64,000 nucleotides of DNA from Yinghuangia seranimata (GCF_029953285.1 NZ_JASAOI010000046.1:94515-158514), one strand, 5' to 3'; shown: positions 1-10,764, numbered from the stretch's first letter. Notes: a model not told the origin generated them from the sequence alone. Numbers and translations are program-made.

Positions 1-31
1 TCCGGATCGGTCGTGGTACGTCTCGCACGGT

Positions 32-1084
32 TCACCCGGGCAGGAGGTCCCACCACCACGCGATGCACGGGATCGGCAGCGGTTCGGTGCTCGTGTCACT
101 CGGGGTGTCGTGGAACATCGCCGGGAGGTTCGCGGGGTCCTCCGGCGTGGTGTAGCGCCGGGAGCTGACACCCCAGTCCTGCGCGGCGCGGATGAACGCC
201 GCAAGGCTGTCGATGTACTGGCGCAGCTCGGTGCTCGCGGTGGCGAGCACCTGCTCGCGGATCCGCAGGAACAGGCACGTGACGCGGTCGCGTTGGGCGA
301 TGACCGTCGGCAACGCCTGTTCGGGCGTGAGGTTGTCGTGGTACTCGAGCACACGCAGGACGTTCAGGTAGTACTGACCGGCGCGGCTCTCCTTGTGGTA
401 CGAGAAGATGTCGTTGTCCCACGTGATGAGGAAGTACGCCATCTCCGCGAGCGCGCGTACCCGGAGGTCGTCGCGTTCGTTCGGCTTCAGCTCGTAGCCG
501 TAGGCGAACTCCATCATGGGCGGGATGACCGAGGTCGCCCCGTCGTAGAGCCGCATGAGCGTGTAGTCGTTGAGGTCCGGGACGGTGCCGAGCGTGCGGT
601 GCGACGCCTCCCACACCACGGACATGAAGTACTCGCGCAGCGCGTCCACCCAGCGGGCGGTCTGAACGGGGCTGGCGTGCACGGCTATCCGCTGCCGCAG
701 GTCCCGCAGCCCCCGCGCGAGCGGGTCGTCGAGCATCATCGGCGCTTCGGGGTTCTGCGCGATCCGGGTCAGCCGCGACAGGACGGCCACCAGTTCCTTG
801 GGGTCCGTTCCGAGGCTGCCCTCTTCGCAGTGGCCGTCGTCGACGCCGAACAGCCACAGGACGAAGTCCGCGACGATGCCGATCGCTTCCTCGCGGCCCT
901 CGGGCAGGATCCGGGCGGCGAAGGTGCCTATCTCGTGGGTGACCAATTTCGTGCGCAGCGCTTCCGAGCCGATCTGGAACTTGTCGGCCCAGTCGATCGT
1001 CTGTTTGTCGATGGCTGCATAACGCGGATGCACGGCTGCTTGGAACGGCGAATATATGGGAGGGACGGCCAGTCTCTGCGTCAT
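32..1084 (-). CDS. Class I terpene synthase (cyclase) family protein
   Basis: A 350-residue all-alpha class I terpene cyclase, expected to ionise a prenyl diphosphate (probably farnesyl or geranyl diphosphate) in a Mg-dependent reaction and cyclise the cation. The metal-binding motifs are visible: an aspartate-rich motif DDGHCE at residues 82-87 and an NSE-type motif, NDIFSYHKE at 224-232 (N224, S228, E232). A W...RRY motif lies near the C-terminus. The length fits bacterial single-domain sesquiterpene cyclases. The ATG at 1084 follows a 230-bp intergenic stretch and gives a normal N-terminus. No prenyltransferase, P450 or methyltransferase adjoins it inside the window; its partners, if any, lie beyond the left edge. 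The product cannot be told from sequence. Family call is secure, substrate is inference. Confidence 0.9.
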   Translation of the reverse strand: MTQRLAVPPIYSPFQAAVHPRYAAIDKQTIDWADKFQIGSEALRTKLVTHEIGTFAARILPEGREEAIGIVADFVLWLFGVDDGHCEEGSLGTDPKELVAVLSRLTRIAQNPEAPMMLDDPLARGLRDLRQRIAVHASPVQTARWVDALREYFMSVVWEASHRTLGTVPDLNDYTLMRLYDGATSVIPPMMEFAYGYELKPNERDDLRVRALAEMAYFLITWDNDIFSYHKESRAGQYYLNVLRVLEYHDNLTPEQALPTVIAQRDRVTCLFLRIREQVLATASTELRQYIDSLAAFIRAAQDWGVSSRRYTTPEDPANLPAMFHDTPSDTSTEPLPIPCIAWWWDLLPG

Positions 1085-1237
1085 GTTTCGATCACCTTGG
1101 CTAACCTGCGGCTGAGGACGCCCGCGACACTAGCGGAGTTGATCTTGAAGGCGTGATCGGCTTTTGCGGAATCCGAAGTGGGTTTTCGGCCACATCGGCC
1201 ACTTGCGATCACCCTGATTGCCGTTGATCCCTTCTGT

Positions 1238-1285
1238 GCGACCGAGATATGACGCTGCGTCAGAAAGTCTGGGGTGCTCGGTCGC
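1238..1285. terminator. Hairpin between amidohydrolase and terpene cyclase genes
   Basis: A perfect 9-bp inverted repeat (GCGACCGAG at 1238-1246, CTCGGTCGC at 1277-1285) encloses a second perfect repeat, TGACGC-t-GCGTCA at 1250-1262. It lies 34 bp past the stop of the amidohydrolase gene and about 150 bp upstream of the terpene cyclase start, both on the minus strand. It could end the box-module transcript or be an operator for the cyclase gene. There is no T-run. Confidence 0.4.
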
Positions 1286-1318
1286 CCACCAACTGAAGCA
1301 CTTCGTCCGCGGGGGCCG

Positions 1319-2191
1319 CTAGTGCGTGCCGCCCAGACCGTAGACGCGGGCGGCGTTGCCGCCGAGTGCGAGGGCCAGGGTCGTGTCGTCGACGCCGTGC
1401 CGGGAGGCGACCTCCGCGAAGGCGCGGGCGTTGGCGGCGGTGCCCGGCATGCCCGGCCAGTCGGTCGCGAAGACGAACTTTTCAGCCAACCGTGCAAAGT
1501 TGAACCTGGCGTAGTACTCCGGCAGTTTGCGCGGCGGCAGACCGGACAGCTCGATCCACACGGTGTCGTGGAGCATCGCCAGCGCCGCCGCCGCCTCGTA
1601 CCACCAGCCGCGGCCGCCGTGCGCGAGGACGACGGTCAGGCCCGGGAAGTCCCGCAGCACGGTGTCCAGCGCGACCGGGTCGGCGTACGCGTTCGTGGAG
1701 CCGGGGAAGCTGCTCGTGCCGCAGTGCACCACGACCGGCAGGCCGCGCTCGCGACAGACGGCGTACGCCGGGTACAGCATCGGGTCGGCGCACGAGAACC
1801 CGCCGTGCACGGGGTGCAGTTTGAGACCGCACGCGCCGAGGTCGGCCTGCCGCTCGACCTCGGCGTCCAACGGGTAGTGCAGGTGCGGGTTGACGTTCCC
1901 GAGGAACCGGAAGCGCTCCGGGTTGTGCTTGACGATCGGCAGCAGGTCCTCGACCGGCTGGATGCCGGTGGCCTTGGGGCTGTACTCGCACAGCAGGACC
2001 GCGTGGTCGACGCCCTGCTCGGCGAAGTGCGCGTCGAGCAGGGCGGGAACGACGGTGCCGTCCTCGTCGTACACGGCGGGCCAGTCGTGCGCGTGCCCGA
2101 AGTCGTGGGCCCAGCGCAGCCATGCGGGCGCGAGCGTGGGCAACCGCGGGGCGTGCACGTGGGCGTCGACCAGGAGGTGTCCGTCGAGCAT
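1319..2191 (-). CDS. Amidohydrolase (TIM-barrel) family protein
   Basis: A 290-residue amidohydrolase-2 type protein, the family that includes metal-dependent decarboxylases and hydrolases such as ACMSD and 4-oxalomesaconate hydratase-like enzymes. The first metal motif DAHVH lies near residue 10. Further family-typical residues are KLHPVHGG, VVVHCGTS, LAHGG and the late FATDWPG aspartate motif. The ATG at 2191 lies 5 bp downstream of the CoA-ligase stop, so the two are translationally linked. Its place at the end of the benzoyl-CoA operon suggests it hydrolyses or decarboxylates an aromatic precursor or pathway intermediate; this is inference, as no standard box operon needs such an enzyme. 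Family confidence is high, substrate unknown. Confidence 0.85.
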   Translation of the reverse strand: MLDGHLLVDAHVHAPRLPTLAPAWLRWAHDFGHAHDWPAVYDEDGTVVPALLDAHFAEQGVDHAVLLCEYSPKATGIQPVEDLLPIVKHNPERFRFLGNVNPHLHYPLDAEVERQADLGACGLKLHPVHGGFSCADPMLYPAYAVCRERGLPVVVHCGTSSFPGSTNAYADPVALDTVLRDFPGLTVVLAHGGRGWWYEAAAALAMLHDTVWIELSGLPPRKLPEYYARFNFARLAEKFVFATDWPGMPGTAANARAFAEVASRHGVDDTTLALALGGNAARVYGLGGTH

Positions 2192-2196
2192 GTGGT

Positions 2197-3792
<1,596 letters not shown>

Positions 3793-3878
3793 CGCGGCCC
3801 CTTCGGATCGGTTCGGATCGTGCGGAACGCGGGCCGGACGGAGGCCCCGGTGGCTGGGGCGTGTCTGGTGGACACGCC

Positions 3879-5294
3879 CTAGGCGAGGTGCGCGTACTCG
3901 TACTCGAACGGCTGGCCGTTGATGCCCTGCCGCGGCGGGGCGACCCACGAGGCGATGCGGCCCGGCTCGTACACCGGCCGCATGAGCGAGGAGACGAACG
4001 CCATGTCGGCGTCGCTCGGCAGCCACGCGTGGCGCCCGGCCTCCCACTGCTCGACGGTGAGGAACTCGCCGGCGGGGGAGAGGTGGCATCCCGCGAAGGC
4101 GCCGACCGCGCGGTTGAAGCCGTGGTGCGGGAGCGTGAGCGGAGTGTCGATGCCGTGGTCGGCGAGGATGCGGTTCCAGCGGGTGACGCCGCTGCCGCAG
4201 TCGGCCGTGTACTCGGCGCGCAGGTCCTGGTTCAGCGCGACGAGCGCGGGCGTCTCGACCGTCGTGAGCCGGCCGTCGGCGACGGCGTCGACCATGACGT
4301 GCCCGTCGGTCAGGACGTGGTCGTCCTTGCGGCGCTCCTCCTGCCAGCGCCCCTTGAGACCGTTGGTGAAGTAGTTGGCGACGTTGGTGGACGTCTCCGA
4401 GCCGAACAGGTCGAGCGAGACGCTGTAGTGGAAGTTGAGGTACCGCTGGATGACCGCGAGCGGGATGCCGCCGAACCGGGCGATGTCGTCGGTGTCGTGC
4501 TCGCGCATCAGCTCGGCGGTGCGGGTGACCACGCGGTCGATGCCGGTCGTCCCCACCATCATGTGGTGGGCCTCTTCCTTCAGCATGAAGTCGCAGGTGC
4601 GCGCCAGCGGGTCGAACGCGCTCTCCTTCAGCGTGCCGAGCTGGTACTTGCCGTCCCGGTCGGTGAAGTAGGTGAACATGTAGAACGCCAGCCAGTCCGG
4701 CGTCGGCTCGTTGAACGCGCCCAGGATGCGCGGCGCGTCCTCGCTGCCGGAGTTGCGCAGCAGCAGCGACTCGGCCTCGTCGCGGCCGTCCCGCCCGAAG
4801 TAGGCGTGCAGCAGGTACACCATCGCCCAGAGGTGGCGGCCCTCCTCCACGTTGACCTGGAAGAGGTTGCGCAGGTCGTACAGGCTCGGCGCGGTGGCGC
4901 CGAGGTGCCGCTGCTGCTCGACCGAGGCGGGCTCGGTGTCGCCCTGAATGACGATCAGCCGCTGCAGGTCCGCGCGGTGTTCGCCGGGTACCTGCTGCCA
5001 CGCCTTCTCGCCCTTGTGCCGGCCGAACGCGATCGTGCGCTCGGACTGGCGCTCGGACAGGAAGATGCCCCACCGGTACTCCGGCAGCGCGACGTGCCCG
5101 AAGTGCGCCCACCCGTCGCGCTGCACCGACACCGCGGTCCGCAGGTACACGTCCGTCGTCGGCAGCGCGGGGCCCATCTCGCCCCACCACGACAGGAACT
5201 TCGGCTGCCACGACTCCAACGCCCTCTGCAGCCGCCGGTCGTCGGACAGGTTGACGTTGTTCGGAATCCGCTCGGAGTAGTTGATGGTGCTCAT
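3879..5294 (-). CDS. boxB: Benzoyl-CoA 2,3-epoxidase subunit BoxB
   Basis: A 471-residue diiron oxygenase component that epoxidises the ring of benzoyl-CoA with O2 using electrons from BoxA. The carboxylate-bridged diiron ligand pattern is present with a one-residue offset from the characterised enzyme: E121, the ExxH pair E151/H154 (EEGRH), D212, and the second ExxH pair E241/H244 (EEAHH). Length is normal for BoxB. It lies 7 bp downstream of boxC and about 86 bp upstream of the CoA-ligase start, in the same orientation. The reductase partner BoxA is not encoded in this window, so electrons must come from an unlinked or generic reductase. Confidence 0.95.
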   Translation of the reverse strand: MSTINYSERIPNNVNLSDDRRLQRALESWQPKFLSWWGEMGPALPTTDVYLRTAVSVQRDGWAHFGHVALPEYRWGIFLSERQSERTIAFGRHKGEKAWQQVPGEHRADLQRLIVIQGDTEPASVEQQRHLGATAPSLYDLRNLFQVNVEEGRHLWAMVYLLHAYFGRDGRDEAESLLLRNSGSEDAPRILGAFNEPTPDWLAFYMFTYFTDRDGKYQLGTLKESAFDPLARTCDFMLKEEAHHMMVGTTGIDRVVTRTAELMREHDTDDIARFGGIPLAVIQRYLNFHYSVSLDLFGSETSTNVANYFTNGLKGRWQEERRKDDHVLTDGHVMVDAVADGRLTTVETPALVALNQDLRAEYTADCGSGVTRWNRILADHGIDTPLTLPHHGFNRAVGAFAGCHLSPAGEFLTVEQWEAGRHAWLPSDADMAFVSSLMRPVYEPGRIASWVAPPRQGINGQPFEYEYAHLA

Positions 5295-5301
5295 CGCGGC
5301 A

Positions 5302-6966
5302 TCACACCCGCTCGTTGTCGAAGTCGGCGCGCTGGCCGGTGCCGTATTTGCGCAGGGCGCCGTCGGGGCCGGCGGCGTTGGGGCGGATGAAGATCCAGTT
5401 CTGCCACGCGGAGAGGCGGCCGAAGATCTTCGTCTCGGGGGTCTCGGGGCCGGTGAAGCGGTGGTTGGCCTCCATGCCGGTGAGCGCGTCGGGGCTGAGG
5501 GAGGCGCGCTCCTCGACGACGATGCGGACCTCGTCCTCGTAGTCGATGTCGTCGGGGGCGTACGTCACCAGGCCGAGGGCGAGGGCTTCGGCGGCGGGCA
5601 GCGGTTCGCCGAGGTGCTTGGCGAGGGCCTCGACGTGGGCCGGGTCGCCGTGGAAGCGCGACCGCAGGCGGGTGAGGCCGTTGCCCATCGGGTACGCGCC
5701 GAAGTTGGCGTCGGACAAACGGAGTTCGGCGGGGGCGGCGTCGGGGGCGTCCTCGAAGACGCCGTCCAGCATGTACTGGCGGTCGGCGGCCAGGGCGAGT
5801 TCGAGCAGCGGGCCGACGAAGCAGCTGCCGGGCTCGACGAGTGCGAGCAGGGTGCGGCTGGTGACGTCGAGGCGCTTGAGGGTGCGCTTGAGGTAGTGCC
5901 GGACCTCGTTCACGAACCAGTCGTCGGCGTGCGCGGCGAGGAACGCGTCGTGGGCGAGGACGGCGTCGGCGTCGCCCGCGGTCTTCAGGATCCACGTGCC
6001 GAGCGTGTTCTCGTTGGTGCGCAGGTGCAGGATCGCGTCGTCGAGCTCGCGGGTCACGGCCAGCGGCCAGAACGCGGCGCCTTCGCGGCGCGCGGCGTCG
6101 GGGTCGACGGGGGCCGGCGTGGTCGGTGCGCCGACGGTGAGGGTCGCGGTGCGCGCGGCGCGGTCGAGGTCGACGGTGACGTGCGTGTACGCGATGCGCG
6201 TGTCGGACTCGTCGCGGACGAGGGGCGTCAGAGCCACGCCTTCGGCGGCGTCCGGGCGCGTCGAGCGGGCGGCGGCCGCGGCGGCGCGCTCGGCGACGGC
6301 GTCGGCGAAGCGGCTGCGCGGGACCGTGGCGTCGACCAGCTTCCAGTCCACCGCGGTCTTGCCGCGCACGCCGTCGGCCTTGGTGGCGAACACGTCGGCC
6401 AGGTCCTTGCGGACGCCGCGCTTGTCGACGACCCGGGTCAGGCCGCCGGTGCCGGGCAGGACGCCGAGCAGCGGCACCTCGGGCAGCGAGACCGCCGAGG
6501 AGCCGTCGTCGATCAGCACGATCTCGTCGCAGGCGAGGGCGAGTTCGTAGCCGCCACCGGCCGCGCTGCCGTTGACCGCGGCGACGAACGCGATGCCGGA
6601 GTGCGCGGAGGCGTCCTCCATGCCGTTGCGGGTCTCGTTGGTGAACTTGCAGAAGTTCACCTTCCAGGAGTGCGCGCTCTGGGCCAGCATCCGGATGTTC
6701 GCGCCCGCGCAGAACACCTTCTCCTTGGCGCTGCCCACCACGACGGCCTTGACGGCCGGGTGTTCGAAGCGGATGCGCTGGAGCGCGTCGTACAGCTCGA
6801 TGTCGACGCCCAGGTCGTACGAGTTGAGCTTGAGCTCGTACCCCTCGACGAGGCCGCCGCGTTCGTCGACGTCGAGGGTGAGCCGCGCGACGGCGCCGTC
6901 GACGGACAGGGTCCAGTGGCGGTAGGTGTCCGGGTGCGCGTCGAAGCGGACCGGTGTCGGGGGCAT
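5302..6966 (-). CDS. boxC: 2,3-epoxybenzoyl-CoA dihydrolase (benzoyl-CoA-dihydrodiol lyase) BoxC
   Basis: A 554-residue crotonase-superfamily enzyme that hydrolytically opens 2,3-epoxybenzoyl-CoA, giving 3,4-dehydroadipyl-CoA semialdehyde and formate. The N-terminal half carries the crotonase CoA-binding/oxyanion signatures FCAGANIRML and NGSAAGGGYELALACD. The extended length, with a second crotonase-like half, is characteristic of BoxC rather than a simple enoyl-CoA hydratase. It is the first gene of the minus-strand operon boxC-boxB-ligase-amidohydrolase and is divergent from the PaaX-family regulator at 7120. The 153-bp shared upstream region holds an operator-like inverted repeat. The aldehyde dehydrogenase BoxD that would take the semialdehyde further is not in the window. 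Confidence 0.94.
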   Translation of the reverse strand: MPPTPVRFDAHPDTYRHWTLSVDGAVARLTLDVDERGGLVEGYELKLNSYDLGVDIELYDALQRIRFEHPAVKAVVVGSAKEKVFCAGANIRMLAQSAHSWKVNFCKFTNETRNGMEDASAHSGIAFVAAVNGSAAGGGYELALACDEIVLIDDGSSAVSLPEVPLLGVLPGTGGLTRVVDKRGVRKDLADVFATKADGVRGKTAVDWKLVDATVPRSRFADAVAERAAAAAARSTRPDAAEGVALTPLVRDESDTRIAYTHVTVDLDRAARTATLTVGAPTTPAPVDPDAARREGAAFWPLAVTRELDDAILHLRTNENTLGTWILKTAGDADAVLAHDAFLAAHADDWFVNEVRHYLKRTLKRLDVTSRTLLALVEPGSCFVGPLLELALAADRQYMLDGVFEDAPDAAPAELRLSDANFGAYPMGNGLTRLRSRFHGDPAHVEALAKHLGEPLPAAEALALGLVTYAPDDIDYEDEVRIVVEERASLSPDALTGMEANHRFTGPETPETKIFGRLSAWQNWIFIRPNAAGPDGALRKYGTGQRADFDNERV

Positions 6967-7022
6967 GTGGGCGCCTTTCGGCCGACGGGCGGAACTTCGG
7001 TGGGGCGAGTTCTACGCCTCGA

Positions 7023-7065
7023 TGTTCTACAAGGCTCCGATGTAGCGTCAATAGCATGTAGGAAA
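7023..7065. promoter_or_regulatory. Putative operator in boxC / PaaX-family divergent promoter
   Basis: TGTTCTACA at 7023-7031 and TGTAGGAAA at 7057-7065 form an imperfect inverted repeat (7 of 9 positions pair), with another TGTAG half-site at 7041-7045. This is the most AT-rich part of the 153-bp divergent region. It is a reasonable binding site for the adjacent PaaX-family regulator; this is inference from position and symmetry only. Confidence 0.4.
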
Positions 7066-7119
7066 TTGGCGGGGTCTGGGATACTCGGGCGCAGCAGGTC
7101 GAGCGGAGGACGAACGCAG

Positions 7120-7980
7120 ATGGAGCACCCCGGCGAACCGGCCCGGCCGGCGATGTCGCGACGGCAGCAGGTCGGCGCCGCGAGCGCTCGCTCGCTGCTG
7201 ATGACGCTGCTCGGCGAGTACGTGCTCCCGCACGGCGGCGCCGCGTGGACCTCGACCCTGCTCAGGGCCTTCGAGGGGCTCGGCGTCGAGGAGAAGTCGG
7301 CGCGCCAGGCCCTCGCCCGCACCGCCGCGGACGGCTGGATCGCCTCCGAGCGCGCCGGCCGCCGGGTCCGCTGGGTGCTCACCGCGCCCGGCCGCCGGCT
7401 GCTCACCGAGGGCGCCGAGCGCATCTACAGCTTCGGCGCGCCGAGCCCGCCGTGGGACGGCCGCTGGCTGGTCGTCATGGCGACCGTCCCGGAGACCCAG
7501 CGCAAACTGCGGCACCAGCTGCGGACCAAGCTCACCTGGGCCGGGTTCGGGAGCCCGGCGCCCGGCATGTGGATCAGCCCGCACCCGGCGCGGGCGCCCG
7601 AGGCCGAGGAGATCATGCGCGAGCTCGGGCTCGACGCGTCGGCGTTCTCCTTCTGCGGCGCGTTCGGCGACATCGGCTCGCAGCGCGGGATGGTCGACCA
7701 GGCGTGGGACCTCGCCGAGACCGCCGCGCAGTATGAGGCGTTCCTCGACGAGTTCGCCGGCCTACGGCCTCGGCCGGGTGCCGAGGTGGTGCTCGCGCAG
7801 GTCCGGCTGGTGCACGAGTGGCGGCGCTTCCCGTTCCTCGACCCGCGGCTGCCGGCCGAGCTGCTGCCCGCGCGGTGGATCGGCGACCGGGCGGCGAAGG
7901 TGTTCGCGAAGCTGCACGGGGACTGGCAGGCCCAGGCCCAGGCGTCGTGGGGCGCGCTGGCGGACGACGCGGCGGCGTAG
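7120..7980 (+). CDS. PaaX family transcriptional regulator
   Basis: A 286-residue PaaX-like regulator (GntR-like winged-helix N-terminus, PaaX central and C-terminal domains). The N-terminal section SARSLLMTLLGEYVLPHGGAAW with the following SARQALARTAADGWI looks like the winged helix. The mid-section WDGRWLVVMATVPETQRKLRHQLR is the family hallmark. PaaX repressors sense aryl-CoA thioesters such as phenylacetyl-CoA. Beside boxC, this one plausibly senses benzoyl-CoA and controls the divergent operon. The ATG at 7120 has a GCGGAGGA Shine-Dalgarno 9 nt upstream. Longer in-frame starts run through boxC antisense sequence and are not credible. Confidence 0.9.
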   Translation: MEHPGEPARPAMSRRQQVGAASARSLLMTLLGEYVLPHGGAAWTSTLLRAFEGLGVEEKSARQALARTAADGWIASERAGRRVRWVLTAPGRRLLTEGAERIYSFGAPSPPWDGRWLVVMATVPETQRKLRHQLRTKLTWAGFGSPAPGMWISPHPARAPEAEEIMRELGLDASAFSFCGAFGDIGSQRGMVDQAWDLAETAAQYEAFLDEFAGLRPRPGAEVVLAQVRLVHEWRRFPFLDPRLPAELLPARWIGDRAAKVFAKLHGDWQAQAQASWGALADDAAA

Positions 7981-8120
7981 CGTCGGTCGGGCGCGGCTGT
8001 GTACGGGGATCGGGTGGCATGCCACAGTCTTCGCCGCCGATACGCCGTCAACTGTCGACATCTAGATCACGCATCGCTAGCCTCCCGTGGAATGTCGTCG
8101 GCCCGGAGGAGAGGCACGCC

Positions 8121-8981
8121 ATGAAACCGGACGCCCGCGTCGGAGTCGTCGGCGGCGGCGCGATGGGGATCGGGATCGCCCAGGTCTTCGCGGTCGCCGG
8201 CTGCACGGTGACCGTCGTCGAACCGGACGCGGCGCGCGCGGGCGACATCGTGCCCGGCATCCGCGACTCCGCGGCGCGGGCCCTCGCGCGCGGCAAACTC
8301 GCGGCCGGCACGGCCGCCGCGGCCCCCGACCGGGTCACCGTCGTCCCGGACATCGGCGACCTGCCCGAAGGCCTCGACCTCGTGGTCGAGGCCGTCCCCG
8401 AGCGCCTCGCCCTCAAGCGCACGGTGCTCGCCGCCGCCGAACGCCGCGCGCCGCGCCTGCTCGGCACCAACACCAGCGGCATCGGCATCGGCGAGCTCGG
8501 CGCCGAGCTCGCCCGGCCCGGGGTGTTCATCGGACGGCACTTCTTCAACCCGGTCCCGGCGATGCCGCTCCTGGAGATCGTCGTCGCCGACGCGACCGAC
8601 CCGGCCACCGTCGACGCCGCCCGCGACATCGCCGCGCTGATCGGCAAAGAGGTCATCGTGGTCCGCGACAAGCCGGGCTTCGCCACCTCGCGCCTCGGCG
8701 TCATGCTGGGGCTGGAGGCCATCCGCATGCTGGAGGACGGCGTCGCCTCGGCCGCCGACATCGACCGTGCGATGGAGCTCGGCTACCGGCACCCGATGGG
8801 CCCGCTGCGGCTGACCGACCTGGTCGGCCTCGACGTACGGCTCGACATCGCCCGCAACCTCGCCGAGGCGTACGGGCCGCGCTTCGACCCGCCGCGGCTG
8901 CTGGTCGACAAGGTCACGGCCGGCGAGCTCGGCAGGAAGTCGGGCCGCGGGTTCTACGACTGGGACGGTGGCGCGGCGTGA
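8121..8981 (+). CDS. 3-hydroxyacyl-CoA dehydrogenase
   Basis: A 286-residue NAD-dependent L-3-hydroxyacyl-CoA dehydrogenase. A Rossmann motif GVVGGGAMGIGIA starts at about residue 7. The catalytic-region signature GRHFFNPVPAMPLLEIV is followed by the C-terminal dimerisation domain with DKPGF and HPMGPLRLTDLVGLD. The ATG at 8121 has a CGGAGGAG site 9 nt upstream. The gene overlaps the next one by GTGA. In context it would work with the enoyl-CoA hydratase in beta-oxidation of 3,4-dehydroadipyl-CoA from the box pathway, or in general acyl-CoA oxidation. The 140 bp before it can hold a separate promoter, so co-transcription with the PaaX-family gene is uncertain. Confidence 0.93.
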   Translation: MKPDARVGVVGGGAMGIGIAQVFAVAGCTVTVVEPDAARAGDIVPGIRDSAARALARGKLAAGTAAAAPDRVTVVPDIGDLPEGLDLVVEAVPERLALKRTVLAAAERRAPRLLGTNTSGIGIGELGAELARPGVFIGRHFFNPVPAMPLLEIVVADATDPATVDAARDIAALIGKEVIVVRDKPGFATSRLGVMLGLEAIRMLEDGVASAADIDRAMELGYRHPMGPLRLTDLVGLDVRLDIARNLAEAYGPRFDPPRLLVDKVTAGELGRKSGRGFYDWDGGAA

Positions 8982-9721
8982 CGTACCGGACCCTCGACGT
9001 CACCGAGGCGTCGGACCGCGTGGTGGTCCGGCTCGACCGGCCCGCCGAACGCAACGCGATCTCGCGCGAGATGGTCGACGAACTCCACGCCGTCTGCGGG
9101 CGGTTGGAAAAGGAGCCGCGGGCGCTGCTGCTCACCGGCGGCGACCAGGGCGTGTTCGCGGGCGGCGCGGACATCGCGGAACTGCGCGAACGCGGCCGCC
9201 TCGACGCGCTCGACGGCATCAACCTGCGGCTGTTCGAACGGATCCGGGCGCTGCCGATGCCGACCGTCGCCGCGATCGACGGCTACGCGCTCGGCGGCGG
9301 CGCGGAACTGGCGTACGCGTGCGACCTGCGCATCGCCAGCGACCGCGCGGTGTTCGGCCAGCCCGAACCGCAACTCGGCATCCTCCCGGGCGCGGGTGCC
9401 ACGTGGCGGCTGGTGCGGCTGCTGGGCGAGAGCGTCGCCAAGCAGATCCTCCTGGCCGGGCGCAGGCTCGACGCCGAGGAGGCGCTGCGCTGCGGCCTCG
9501 TCATCGACGTCGTCCCGGCGGACGGGCTGCTCGCCGCCGCCGACGCCCTCCTCGACCGTGTCCTGCGCTCGTCGGCGCTCGCGCTGCGGCTCACGAAGAT
9601 GGCGGTGGACGCCCCCGAGGGAGCCCACCCCTCCTTCGAACTGGCGGCCCAGGCCGTGCTGTTTGAGGACGAGGAGAAGCGCGAGCGGATGACGGCGTTC
9701 CTGGAGAGGCGCGCGAAGTAG
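8978..9721 (+). CDS. Enoyl-CoA hydratase/isomerase family protein
   Basis: A 247-residue crotonase-fold protein. The CoA/oxyanion-hole regions are clear: FAGGADIAELRERGR near residue 55 and AIDGYALGGGAELAYACDLRIAS near residue 95. The glutamates expected in hydratases fall near the GQPEPQLGILPGAGATWRL stretch. The GTG start at 8978 overlaps the stop of the upstream dehydrogenase (GTGA), a standard translational coupling. Together the pair would hydrate and oxidise a 2,3-enoyl-CoA, consistent with the lower part of benzoyl-CoA degradation. It is a PaaF/PaaG-like candidate by context, but sequence alone does not separate these from generic hydratases. Confidence 0.92.
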   Translation: MTYRTLDVTEASDRVVVRLDRPAERNAISREMVDELHAVCGRLEKEPRALLLTGGDQGVFAGGADIAELRERGRLDALDGINLRLFERIRALPMPTVAAIDGYALGGGAELAYACDLRIASDRAVFGQPEPQLGILPGAGATWRLVRLLGESVAKQILLAGRRLDAEEALRCGLVIDVVPADGLLAAADALLDRVLRSSALALRLTKMAVDAPEGAHPSFELAAQAVLFEDEEKRERMTAFLERRAK

Positions 9722-9914
9722 ATCGGGGGGCGCGCCTCGGGGGAGGCACCGCTTTGCCGCCGCGGATACGGGCCCGGCACCGTCCGGACCGACACGGGAT
9801 CGGGAACGGCCGGCATGAGCGTCGCGTGAACTATCGTGAGGAAGACCGATGAGTTTGTCGGGCCGCGCGGGTCCAACCCTCTGACCGCTGTATCCGACGC
9901 CTCGGGAGCAAGGC

Positions 9915-10547
9915 ATGGGCCTCATCCACATCGCAATGTTCACCACCCTCGACCTCGTCGGGCAGGCGCCCGGCGGCCCCGAGGAGGACCCGGAGGGGTT
10001 CCCGTTCGGTGGCTGGCAGGCGCCCCTGATCGAGGAGACCGAGGGGGCGCAGATCCTCGACGCGTACGAGGGCACCGACGCGCTGCTGCTCGGCCGGCGG
10101 ACGTACGACATCTTCGCGGCCTACTGGCCGCAGCAGGACGACGCGTTCGGCACGCTCTTTAACAGCATCCCGAAGTACGTGGCCTCCCGCGGCAAGCCCG
10201 ACCTCCCGTGGGCCGGCTCCACGCAGCTCGGCCCCGACCTGCCCGCCGCGGTACGCGAGATCCGCGACCGGCACAAGCACGTCAAGGTCGTCGGGAGCCT
10301 TGACCTCGTGCAGACCCTGCTGCGCGAGAAGCTCTTCGACCGGCTCGACCTGTGGGTGCACCCGATCGTGCTCGGCGTCGGAAAGAAGCTGTTCGAGGAC
10401 GGCACGGTGCCCACGAACGTCACCCTGCTCGCCCCGCCGGCGTCCACTCCGACGGGCGCCGTCTACCTCCGCTACGGCATCGCCGACGGCATCCCGGCCA
10501 CGGGAGACATGAACGCCCCCGACCGCGGTCTCACCCGCGACGCCTGA
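9915..10547 (+). CDS. RibD C-terminal (dihydrofolate reductase-like) family protein
   Basis: A 210-residue NADPH-dependent reductase-fold protein of the DHFR/RibD-C group. Visible family features are HIAMFTTLDLVGQAPGG at the N-terminus, LLGRRTYDIFAAYWP in the middle and DRLDLWVHPIVLGVGKKLF near the C-terminus. Actinomycetes carry many such proteins, mostly of unknown substrate and probably not true dihydrofolate reductases. The ATG at 9915 is preceded by GGGAGCAAGG. The gene stands alone; the 193 bp before it and 217 bp after it hold no other ORF I can support. Confidence 0.88.
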   Translation: MGLIHIAMFTTLDLVGQAPGGPEEDPEGFPFGGWQAPLIEETEGAQILDAYEGTDALLLGRRTYDIFAAYWPQQDDAFGTLFNSIPKYVASRGKPDLPWAGSTQLGPDLPAAVREIRDRHKHVKVVGSLDLVQTLLREKLFDRLDLWVHPIVLGVGKKLFEDGTVPTNVTLLAPPASTPTGAVYLRYGIADGIPATGDMNAPDRGLTRDA

Positions 10548-10764
10548 CGCCTTCGCCGGCCCGACGGCCCCGGACGCGCGCCGTGCGCAGCGCCCGGGCC
10601 GTCGTCGGCTGTGCCCCGTCGACAACGGCCCGGGCGCGCGCGGCCAGCAGGCCGCCGCCCTTGAGCCCGCCCGCGTCAGCCGATGCTAGGGACCTCGCCC
10701 GCGCCAGGGCTTGTAAGAAATGGACCTGCCGCGGGCCTTCGACCACGCGGTCCCGGGAGTCGCC

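Noticed and set aside
10548..10764. tRNA-like or structured RNA in the gap between the RibD-like and SnoaL-like genes
   Set aside because: A GCCCGCG/CGCGGGC pair about 60 nt apart exists, but there is no T-loop, anticodon or cloverleaf.
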